From Paraflavitalea sp. CAU 1676 (GTDB lineage Bacteria > Bacteroidota > Bacteroidia > Chitinophagales > Chitinophagaceae), in contig NZ_JARHUJ010000003.1 in NCBI RefSeq assembly GCF_029223285.1, positions 1 to 64,000 of the forward strand: DNA of 64,000 bases, in the 5' to 3' direction. The translations under genes and the position numbers were made by a program. Of the stretch, positions 7,470-14,611 are shown piece after piece; positions within the stretch are counted from its first letter, which is position 1; each line of letters starts with the position of its first letter. A model generated the notes under the pieces. The model was not told the origin of the DNA and did not search any database. It saw only the letters and a list, made by a program, of their open reading frames with translations.

Positions 7470-7945
7470 GGCGTTTTGTTTTTTAAGGTGAGGAATAGGC
7501 AGCCTGTTCTCATGCGGGCATGAAAGTGAAATATGGATCGATGGTTGGGAGTGATGGTGCCGGGTATTTCACCGGAGGACTGGTAGATAGAAACGTATTG
7601 GAGATGCCTGTAAACGGCCAGATGTGGAAGATCGGTGCGCGGGCGAAAAACCACAGTGCGGGCCTCTGCTTACCCTGTCTGAGGCCGTTGGAAGCCTGTA
7701 CACAGATAAGAGAGAACCCGCACTGTGGGTGAGCGGGCTCTTCACTTTTCATCTCGTGTACAAAATTTCCAACGTTTCAGACAGAGAATCCAAGCGAATA
7801 GCTTCAATAAGTTGTTTGAAGTTATCGCAAGTTATGGTATATTACTTTATGGCATAACCGTTGTTTGATGCAATATATGTAGAAAAATAACAATGAAAGA
7901 CATGTATGGCATTGTTTTTTAAAAACTCTTTATTACCTGGCGAAT
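7470..7945. other. intergenic region with paired inverted repeats
   Basis: Short overlapping frames here on both strands look non-coding. The notable element is a perfect 12-bp inverted repeat, CCACAGTGCGGG at 7651-7662 and CCCGCACTGTGG at 7717-7728. The right arm overlaps a second hairpin, GAACCCGC (7714-7721) with GCGGGCTC (7733-7740). The last 100 bp are AT-rich and should hold the promoter of the XRE gene. Confidence 0.5.
7714..7747 (+). terminator. terminator-like hairpin overlapping a 12-bp inverted repeat
   Basis: GAACCCGC and GCGGGCTC form a stem with one mismatch and an 11-nt loop, followed by TTCACTTTT on the forward strand. Its left arm also belongs to the perfect inverted repeat with 7651-7662, so the two structures are mutually exclusive. 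That layout resembles an attenuator, but no forward gene is read through it from the left. Confidence 0.35.
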
Positions 7946-8200
7946 ATGGAGCGACAAGTGAAGATTTCACCCATTGAACAGCATGTAATAGATTTCGTTA
8001 AGAAGCTGCGAACAGAAAGACAGCTAACGCAAACAGACATTGCCGATATAATCGGCGTAAGTAGAACCTTCGTTACCCAAGCAGAAAATAAGAGTGAAGC
8101 AGGTAAGTATAATTTGAGGCACATCAACGCCCTGGCTGAACATTTTGGGATGTCGCCGAGGGAATTTTTGCCGGAGAGGGCGGTTGCGGAAAAACTATAG
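7946..8200 (+). CDS. XRE-family helix-turn-helix regulator
   Basis: This 84-residue protein is essentially one Cro/CI-type DNA-binding domain: LRTERQLTQTDIADIIGVSR (residues about 21-40) gives helices 1-3 of the HTH and is followed by INALAEHFGMSPREFLP. It is small enough to be a dimeric repressor or the antitoxin-like half of a pair, but no toxin gene is adjacent. It lies between the SSB-like cluster and leader copy 2, is read toward the second cassette array, and could regulate either; this is inference from position. Confidence 0.85.
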   Translation: MERQVKISPIEQHVIDFVKKLRTERQLTQTDIADIIGVSRTFVTQAENKSEAGKYNLRHINALAEHFGMSPREFLPERAVAEKL

Positions 8201-8345
8201 TTTGAATCCTCAACAACCCACTATAACAACTCTAAGACGATTTGATTTAAGGTAATAAACAGCCCGAGGATAGAAGCTAATGGAAAGGGCTAAATCAATT
8301 CCTGAGAGCATCCGTAAAAGAATCCTAGCATCTGCTCCATTTTTT

Positions 8346-8706
8346 CATTTATTTTCTGTAAAATCGGCCCCGATTATACCGAGGTAAATTCAGGAGGGAA
8401 GGATACCTAGGGATCGAATTAGATTGATTTTAGCCTGTGACTGAAGTGGCGAAGCTAATGTTATGTGAGTTCCTTATTTCGGCAATGATAGTACAGAATA
8501 CGAGTTGGTCAAGACGATCAATTTCACGGTGTGTATTTTGTATAATAAATCGAGGGACCTCGTATGTAGCCGTAAATTATGCGCAATGCTTATTTTATAT
8601 AATTTCAGCGCAAAGATATTAGACGATACCCCTTGAAAACCACACCTCTAGCAACTGTCCATTCATTGCTGGAGCTAGAGAAATGTGCGTACATTAATGA
8701 GTTAGC
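8346..8706 (+). repeat. leader copy 2 of cassette array
   Basis: A 361-bp diverged copy of 681-1040. The first 22 bp are identical and the last ~27 bp nearly so, ending in GAGTTAGC at 8699-8706, after which similarity stops. The middle has drifted, apart from short conserved blocks (GTGGCGAAGCT, TTTGTATAATAAATCG, TGCGCAATGC). The equal length and lack of coding potential suggest a functional non-coding element, not a dead gene. It precedes the second set of cassettes. Confidence 0.65.
8577..8608 (+). promoter_or_regulatory. possible cassette promoter in leader copy 2
   Basis: TTATG (8577-8581), an 18-bp spacer and TAATTTCAG (8600-8608) occupy the same place as the better promoter match in leader copy 1. 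The -7 match is poor. It is included because the position and spacing are conserved. Confidence 0.25.
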
Positions 8707-8715
8707 GACTATTCT

Positions 8716-9585
8716 ATGACGGAGTTCAAAAAAATATTTGACATTGTCTTGAAGGTGACACCGTTCGCCTATATCCTCGGCTTTTTTGTTATTAATGGCT
8801 ATCTCACAAATTATAACTTCTCCGAGTATAATATTTTGAACTTAACTTTTTTAAAAACTGGCATTCTACTAATTACTCTTTTGACCCTCGTTATCCTTTC
8901 CATTTACTTTTGCTATAGGCCAGAAACCATGTCTGACGATCTTAGAAAGTCTTGGCCTTCGATTTTATTAGCGACTTACATTTTACATATTCTGGTTTTC
9001 TTGATGACTCCAGTCTTTCTCGAAAAAAATACAATGTTCGAAAAAAATCCGACATGGTCTTTGGCAATTATTCTACTGAAGCTTTTTCTTGTGCTTTATA
9101 TGTTCTGGGCATCATATAAGAAGCCTCGTAATACATGGTCAATTCTTATCATTTTAGTTCCACCATTAATATTAATGGGTGTTATTATTTACATCTATTC
9201 TCAATATAATTCAGCAATTTACTATTTATGGATCGGCATTTTGATTATTGGAGCAAAGACAGCGTTAACCATTGGTGACATTGGTGACAATAATTATAGG
9301 TTAGGTATGACTCAAGATGTAATATTTCTGATCGTTTTCGCTTTTCTATTTGGAAAATATTTCTATCCGAAAATTCCGACTAAATATGGCGGAGGAGCTC
9401 CCTACAAAATTGCCTTGACAGACAAACCAAATTTACTTTTTGATTCAACTATTAGGAAATTGGATACATTTTATGTGATTTACGAAAATGACTCGAAGTT
9501 TTTTTTGCTGAATAGAAATCAAATGGTATTTAGCCAGGAGAAATCTGAATTAAAAACATATATCATTCTCAAAAACAGCCGCTAA
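8716..9585 (+). CDS. polytopic membrane protein of unknown function (cassette)
   Basis: The 289-residue protein has about seven hydrophobic segments over residues 10-225, then a soluble C-terminal domain of about 60 residues beginning KYGGGAPYKIALTDKP. No family is recognised. The ATG is 9 bp after the GTTAGC that ends leader copy 2, and the stop TAA (9583-9585) lies inside GCTAAC of the next attC-like site, so it exactly fills the first cassette of array 2. In both arrays the first cassette encodes a membrane protein. It is strongly AT-rich. Confidence 0.65.
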   Translation: MTEFKKIFDIVLKVTPFAYILGFFVINGYLTNYNFSEYNILNLTFLKTGILLITLLTLVILSIYFCYRPETMSDDLRKSWPSILLATYILHILVFLMTPVFLEKNTMFEKNPTWSLAIILLKLFLVLYMFWASYKKPRNTWSILIILVPPLILMGVIIYIYSQYNSAIYYLWIGILIIGAKTALTIGDIGDNNYRLGMTQDVIFLIVFAFLFGKYFYPKIPTKYGGGAPYKIALTDKPNLLFDSTIRKLDTFYVIYENDSKFFLLNRNQMVFSQEKSELKTYIILKNSR

Positions 9586-9627
9586 CATGGAATTTTCCCC
9601 AATCGGAATTAACTGTCCGTTAGCGGC
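9578..9627 (+). repeat. short attC-like site F
   Basis: GCCGCTAAC at 9578-9586 and GTTAGCGGC at 9619-9627 are perfect 9-bp inverted ends enclosing 32 bp. At 50 bp it is close to the smallest attC sites. The left end includes the stop codon of the preceding gene, and the next gene starts 25 bp downstream. Confidence 0.6.
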
Positions 9628-9652
9628 AATGCTAACATAGTCCCTGACTAAT

Positions 9653-10807
9653 ATGAAAATCTTTTTGAGTTCAACAGCCTATGACTTGGTCGATTTCAGG
9701 GCTATGATTGTCGACCTCTTGGAATCAAAAGGTCACGAAGTTCTGTATCATGAAAGCCCAACTTTTCCTGCCAGAAAATTGGGACTTCATTCTCACGACC
9801 AATGTATTCTAGCAGTTGAACAATGCGACCTTGTTTTATGCTTAATAGACAAGAGATATGGCGGACGTTATGCAGGTGCATTTGTAGATAGATTTAAGGA
9901 CCAGACTTTTAAAGTAAGGGGTCTTGATAAAAATGAAAAGAAAAAATCATTTGAAATAACTATTCCAGCAAAAGACTTAAGTATTACTTGGTGCGAATTA
10001 ATTACAGCCTACGATACAAAAAAGTATGTTATCACATTTTCAAGACAACGAATTTTGGATGAAAAAGAAACTAGAAGAGCAAATCAACACCTAAAAACAT
10101 TCAGACCGGCGTTTGCAGAAAGAAATGAATTATTTGATTTAATTGATTGGATAACAAAACAACCATCAAGCAATTGGATTGCTTCATTTAATACAATCGT
10201 TGACTTTAAAATAAAGCTGGAGAAATGGATAAATGAACTTGAGAAAACAATTATTCCTGACCCAAAACCCAATTTGCTGCCAACTGAAAAAAGAAAAATT
10301 GGAATAATTGTAGAAGGCGAAGTTGACAGATATGTTATTAATAAGCTTATCTCATCACAGGAATTTGACGCTGATTTTGCTATAATTCCAACGTATGGCA
10401 AATACAGAATCCTAAATGAGTTCAAGACAATTGTAATTCCTTACCTAAACATTTTCGACAAAGCATTTATTCTTTTAGATTCTGACACAAAATCGCCATC
10501 TAGAATTTCAAGTTTAAAGAAACGTTTAGCGGCGCTCATTCCATCAAAATATTCATCAAAAGTGAAATTTGTTTTAGCTACACCTTCTATAGAATCATGG
10601 ATTATTGCAGGACTGAATCCCGAAATGTATAGGGAGTTTAATGGAAAGATTGACAAGGATACGTTTACCCAATTATTAAATATTCCGTCTGTCAAGAATG
10701 TAAAACAAATTTTGGAAACTGAATATAATCCATTGACAGCAATCGAGATAGACAAAGACATTAGAGAATTTATGGACAACATAAGGAAGGCAATTGAGGC
10801 AAAATAA
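9653..10807 (+). CDS. DUF4062 - TOPRIM-like fusion protein (cassette, candidate defence effector)
   Basis: A 384-residue protein with two modules. Residues 1-195 begin MKIFLSSTAYDLVDFRAMIV and continue with FPARKLGLHSHDQCILAVEQCD and RYGGRYAG, the layout of DUF4062, a Rossmann-like domain found in many predicted conflict systems. Residues about 213-340 begin KIGIIVEGEVDRYVI (TOPRIM-type glutamate) and contain FILLDSDT (DxD) followed by IESWIIAGL, as in DUF4276/OLD-type TOPRIM nucleases. Both catalytic motifs look intact. The stop TAA lies in ATAACCC, the left end of the next attC-like site. A sensor-nuclease arrangement is inferred, not demonstrated. Confidence 0.7.
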   Translation: MKIFLSSTAYDLVDFRAMIVDLLESKGHEVLYHESPTFPARKLGLHSHDQCILAVEQCDLVLCLIDKRYGGRYAGAFVDRFKDQTFKVRGLDKNEKKKSFEITIPAKDLSITWCELITAYDTKKYVITFSRQRILDEKETRRANQHLKTFRPAFAERNELFDLIDWITKQPSSNWIASFNTIVDFKIKLEKWINELEKTIIPDPKPNLLPTEKRKIGIIVEGEVDRYVINKLISSQEFDADFAIIPTYGKYRILNEFKTIVIPYLNIFDKAFILLDSDTKSPSRISSLKKRLAALIPSKYSSKVKFVLATPSIESWIIAGLNPEMYREFNGKIDKDTFTQLLNIPSVKNVKQILETEYNPLTAIEIDKDIREFMDNIRKAIEAK

Positions 10808-11001
10808 CCCAGCTGATAGCTGTGCGTTGGCAACATCGTGGACGAAGACCATTTTTTTTATCCACTAATCAGTTTCGGTTTCTGCAGACGAGTAACACAA
10901 AGCAGCAGAATAAACAAGAGGCTTTAGTACCATTAATCACCAGCAGCACCGAACAGTTAGAGCAAAGTATGTCGCCACATCGCCGTTTCATCAACGTTAG
11001 C
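10804..11001 (+). repeat. attC-like site G
   Basis: It runs from ATAACCC (10804-10810), which contains the preceding stop codon, to GTTAGC (10996-11001). The arms are less regular than in A-D: GGCAACATCGTGGACG on the left against GGCGATGTGGCGAC read from the right. The ~200-bp length is like A and B. This is the weakest of the complete sites. Confidence 0.45.
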
Positions 11002-11036
11002 AGCGATTGCTTTTACAGCACATTAAATTTACTTAA

Positions 11037-11801
11037 ATGACCGAACTACGACACTATATCTTAGAATTCGCAACAATCATTGTTTCATTATTTGCGTTCT
11101 ATTTACTTAAGAATTATTGGCCAAAATATTTCGAGAGAAAAGCTGAAAATCAAGCAACAAAAGAAGATATAGGAGAGATAACTGAAATCATAGAACATAT
11201 CAAGTCCGATTTAGCTAAGCAAAATGAGTTCTTAAAAGCCAAACTATCATTAGCTAACCAGCATAAGCTTAACTTAAAGTCTGCTGAAAGAGAAGCAATG
11301 CTTGAATTCAATAAACAAAAGTCTGCTTGGATATATTCGCTACTCAGATTCTCATTCTATAAATATCATCTTGAAAACTACAGAGATATCAACCTTGCAG
11401 TTTTAGACAATCAAAAAAGGCAATACGAATATGACCTAGCAGCCGCACATCTAACTCTATTTACACATGACAACGAATTCATTGGTTTAAAATCAAAGCT
11501 AATTGATGAAGTTCTCGAATTAGACAAAATACTTTTCAACACCATTTACGATCTCTTCTTATCATTTTCAAGAGCAGAATTGAATCTAAATCTGGAAAAA
11601 GATCAGCCTTCTGAGCAAGCCAAAATTAGATACACCCTCAATGAAGAGTTGATATCAATTATTACAAGGCATAAAAAAATAGCAGAAAAACAGTTTGAGA
11701 AAGTAAATCGTTATGATTTACTAATGAGAGAATTACTTTGTAATCGATTAAAAATCCTTGAAGATGCAACTATCGCTAACGCAGTGGGTAGTATTTCATA
11801 A
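11037..11801 (+). CDS. single-pass membrane protein with coiled coil (cassette)
   Basis: The 254-residue protein has one N-terminal membrane helix (residues about 8-25), then KAENQATKEDIGEITEIIEH and a long charged helical stretch predicted to form a coiled coil to about residue 95, and a helical C-terminal domain. The ATKEDIGEIT motif after a membrane anchor is common in uncharacterised bacterial proteins, but I know no function. The start is 35 bp after site G. No convincing attC follows, although GCTAACGCAGTG occurs near the 3' end (11775-11786), so the array may be truncated here. Confidence 0.6.
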   Translation: MTELRHYILEFATIIVSLFAFYLLKNYWPKYFERKAENQATKEDIGEITEIIEHIKSDLAKQNEFLKAKLSLANQHKLNLKSAEREAMLEFNKQKSAWIYSLLRFSFYKYHLENYRDINLAVLDNQKRQYEYDLAAAHLTLFTHDNEFIGLKSKLIDEVLELDKILFNTIYDLFLSFSRAELNLNLEKDQPSEQAKIRYTLNEELISIITRHKKIAEKQFEKVNRYDLLMRELLCNRLKILEDATIANAVGSIS

Positions 11802-11899
11802 TTCATAATCGTGCCAGTGTCTTGTTCCAAGTAGTGTAAACAATTATCCCCTCCGAAACTTTATTTATGCCAACATCCAGTTTAGCTCTATGAACAAGA

Positions 11900-13225
11900 T
11901 CAAGAATTAATCAACCAACTTATAAGTATTTCTTTATTCATTGAAAGGTACAATTCAACAACATCAGCAGTAACGTCCAGAGGAAAAGGAATTCTCTTTT
12001 TATCAGACTGAAATAAACTTCCGTGAGCAACAAAGGATCGGAACTTAGGATAAAAATCGCTTTTAATCTTTGTCAAAAACTCATTTCGTACCGGATAGTA
12101 TTTATCAAACAATTCGACAATAAGCTTGCTGCTACTTTTACCTTCTGCAACGAAAGACCCGCAAGATTTACAATAATACCCCTCTTTAGATTCAACAATT
12201 GACATCATCATCTCCTTGGAAATTTTTTCATTCTCAAAACTCCTCTCCATAAACTTATTCAGAATAGCATCTTTTAGTTTAACAAAATGAATATTGCTTT
12301 CTTCACAAACGCCGCACTTTTGGGGCTTTTCATACTTGGTTAATTTCTCCAACGACATTCCAATAAAAACACATGTTGCCGACACTGATTGCCTTAGTTC
12401 TCTACTTGCCTTACAATACCAATACATCGACTCATTAAATATTTCTCTTTTATCATCGAATGCTACGCTATAATATTTATCGATCGCGCAAATAAAATAA
12501 TCAGGAATTCTAAATCGATAATCGCCTATTGATTTAATACCAAATGAATACTCACCGACTCCTTCTATTTTAATTGGCTCAAATTGTGACGTATTTGAAA
12601 ACTTATCACTGGTCAATTGATCCGTCCTAAAAAAGTACCCGTTCTGCAGAAGCTTTGATTCGGCAGGACCGTCTTGTTCAACAACCCAACTCCAATTTGA
12701 GTAATTTTCAAGGCTAAAAGAGTTGCTTAGAAGCGTACTAAATAAGCAACAATAATTCTCTCTCAGTTTAGATACAAGAGCCTGATTGGCAAAAACATCC
12801 TCAAAGCCGTCATATTTATACTCTAAAATGAAAGGATGCAAGTTCATGAGAACGCTGCCAGCCTTTGGCGCATCGTCGGGAACTGGTCGAATTTGGAATC
12901 TATCTTCAAACTTAAAAAATCCTAATACAGGAGAGCTACAAAATAGAACTACATGCCCAATCAACTTCTTTTTTACTTTTACCAATTCAATTCGCTCGCT
13001 AATTCGGGTTCTTATTTCCTCAATCATATTTACAGATACTATATTCACCAACGTATCTTTTCCATCATAATAAATAGTCAATGATGAGTTTACATCAAAG
13101 CTATATAAAACACTATCAGAACCACGTAATATGCGGCTTTCACCAAGGCACACTAAGATTATTTCATGTAGAATGTGTTTTTCCACATTCTTAGCGACTT
13201 TCAAAAGTTCAACTTCATTTTGCAT
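11900..13225 (-). CDS. zinc-ribbon protein with C-terminal HEPN-like motif
   Basis: The 441-residue protein is oriented against the cassettes. CxxC pairs CGVC (about residue 304) and CKSC (about 352) probably bind one zinc ion. Downstream, FYPKFRSFVAHG (about residue 392-403) gives the R(4x)H signature of HEPN RNases, as in ApeA-like C-terminal domains. The N-terminal 250 residues are unfamiliar. Overall this recalls ApeA-type anti-phage proteins, but the assignment is by motif only. It is AT-rich like the neighbouring cassettes. No attC-like site flanks it, so it may be separately acquired. Confidence 0.55.
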   Translation of the reverse strand: MQNEVELLKVAKNVEKHILHEIILVCLGESRILRGSDSVLYSFDVNSSLTIYYDGKDTLVNIVSVNMIEEIRTRISERIELVKVKKKLIGHVVLFCSSPVLGFFKFEDRFQIRPVPDDAPKAGSVLMNLHPFILEYKYDGFEDVFANQALVSKLRENYCCLFSTLLSNSFSLENYSNWSWVVEQDGPAESKLLQNGYFFRTDQLTSDKFSNTSQFEPIKIEGVGEYSFGIKSIGDYRFRIPDYFICAIDKYYSVAFDDKREIFNESMYWYCKASRELRQSVSATCVFIGMSLEKLTKYEKPQKCGVCEESNIHFVKLKDAILNKFMERSFENEKISKEMMMSIVESKEGYYCKSCGSFVAEGKSSSKLIVELFDKYYPVRNEFLTKIKSDFYPKFRSFVAHGSLFQSDKKRIPFPLDVTADVVELYLSMNKEILISWLINS

Positions 13226-13534
13226 GTTTCAACTTATTTAACTTTTTCTATTCTTTATATCATCTTACTTAAAGATCCAATAGCGGACAAAGAATACCAT
13301 CAAGAATTTTACTTCAAAGATAATGTCACTCACAATATTCTACCAACATGATGGCATTTGCAATATTGGCTTTTCTGTACGGAAATCTACCATAGGATAG
13401 GCTCTCTTCCAAGAACAATTTTCCTCGCCACCAACAAAACAGGCCCACCACAATCCTAGATCATGGTGGGCCTGCCGAAAGCCCAGTCCTGTGCCGACCT
13501 GCTTTCTATGGTATCCGAAACCCCTACTAAAATG
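13226..13534. other. boundary between accessory region and core genome
   Basis: No gene is seen. The left 200 bp are AT-rich and should hold the promoter of the HEPN-like gene; the right part holds the terminator of the large secreted-protein operon. The GC content rises sharply here. Confidence 0.5.
13440..13474 (-). terminator. intrinsic terminator of the giant-protein operon
   Basis: An 11-bp perfect stem (CAGGCCCACCA / TGGTGGGCCTG) with a 13-nt loop. Read on the reverse strand it is followed by TTTTGTTGG, fitting termination after the gene ending at 13535. Confidence 0.8.
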
Positions 13535-14593
13535 CTATTGCTTAAAGAATGGCTTCACCGCCAGCACGCTCTTACCACTCTCCACCGTCAGGAAGTACTG
13601 CCCCTGCATCAGCGCCACCGCCGACATCGTTAGCTTGCGGCCCGTACTCAGCTTGTAATCCTTCACCATCACCACACGCCCCCGCGCATCCGTGATCTTG
13701 ATCAGCAACTGCTCCTCCCGTATCGTACCCCCCAGCACCACCCGCAACTCCTTATCCACCGGGTTCGGCATCAGCTTCACTGAGGTATTCGTCACGTCGT
13801 CCAGGGAGGCAGTGCGGATCTCCGAATACCTATAGCGCTCATCCAGGTCGATCTGTTTCAGTCGATAGTAATATTTCAATCCGCCCATTACATTCTTATC
13901 TGTCCACTCATACGTGCCGCCATTCGCGCCCTTGGCCGGCAGGGTAGCCACCCGCTTGAAGTCGGCGCTGTTGCGCTCATCCGCCCGCTCTATGTCAAAG
14001 CTCTTCGCATTCTCCTCATGGTCCGTTACCCAGCTCACCAGGATAGAACTCTGCTGCGCCTGCGCCTCGAACTTCACTAAATTCACCGGCAACGCCACCA
14101 GCGTAGCACTGGCCACCACCGTAGGCGTTACATCCGTTAAGCTCACGCCCAGGTTGGGCTCCGTCGTGATATCAAACCCGGTCTCCGCTACCTCGAAGGT
14201 GCCTGTGCCAATACCCGTAAGGGTGTTGCGTACCGATAGCAGCTCTACCCAGCCATTCAGTGCCCAATCGGCCGGAAACAGAAAGGGCGTGATACTGGCC
14301 GAAAACGCCTGGTAATGAAAGGCCCCCTTGGTTTTGCGGATATCGCTCTTCACCACATGGAAATTCGTGGTGAGCGTATTCAGCAGGTCTACATTGTAGG
14401 TCGACTGCCACTTGAGGCCAAATACCAGGTCGGTCACAAAATCGGCTGTCGTAGGTGCCGTACCCGCCGTGATCCGCATTTCGACCCCCACAAAGCCGCC
14501 GCCCTTGTTCACGGCCCTGATCTCGTAGGTCTGAGCCTGACCGCCCTTAGCGAGCAGCACAGCGAAAAGAAGGATGATTACTTTATTGCTCAT
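13535..14593 (-). CDS. secreted protein with T9SS type A sorting domain
   Basis: A 352-residue protein with a signal peptide (residues 1-20, cut after KGGQA). The first ~165 residues look like a cohesin- or beta-sandwich-like domain. Residues about 170-265 form a fibronectin-III-like module (LPVNLVKFEAQ...YYYRLKQIDLDERYRYSEI), which typically precedes the C-terminal Por secretion domain; that domain begins near KLMPNPVDKELRV and ends in VKPFFKQ. The product is therefore likely exported by the type IX system. It starts 18 bp after the stop of the giant gene and should be co-transcribed with it, perhaps as a partner; its dockerin-like neighbour makes a cohesin role worth considering. Confidence 0.85.
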   Translation of the reverse strand: MSNKVIILLFAVLLAKGGQAQTYEIRAVNKGGGFVGVEMRITAGTAPTTADFVTDLVFGLKWQSTYNVDLLNTLTTNFHVVKSDIRKTKGAFHYQAFSASITPFLFPADWALNGWVELLSVRNTLTGIGTGTFEVAETGFDITTEPNLGVSLTDVTPTVVASATLVALPVNLVKFEAQAQQSSILVSWVTDHEENAKSFDIERADERNSADFKRVATLPAKGANGGTYEWTDKNVMGGLKYYYRLKQIDLDERYRYSEIRTASLDDVTNTSVKLMPNPVDKELRVVLGGTIREEQLLIKITDARGRVVMVKDYKLSTGRKLTMSAVALMQGQYFLTVESGKSVLAVKPFFKQ

Positions 14594-14611
14594 GATGCAC
14601 TATTGTTCAGG

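Noticed and set aside
7520..7732. 70-codon forward frame
   Set aside because: It runs through the inverted repeats, and overlapping reverse frames are equally open; no coding signal.
8437..8622. 61-codon frame inside leader copy 2
   Set aside because: The frame is not kept in leader copy 1, which has changes incompatible with coding, so the element is non-coding.
11775..11890. attC-like site after the last cassette gene
   Set aside because: GCTAACGCAGTG is present but no complementary arm or GTT core follows within 150 bp.
1..13300. Integron integrase, transposase or tRNA att site
   Set aside because: None is encoded here on either strand as far as I can read; the arrays are therefore described as lacking a visible integrase, and mobility is not claimed.
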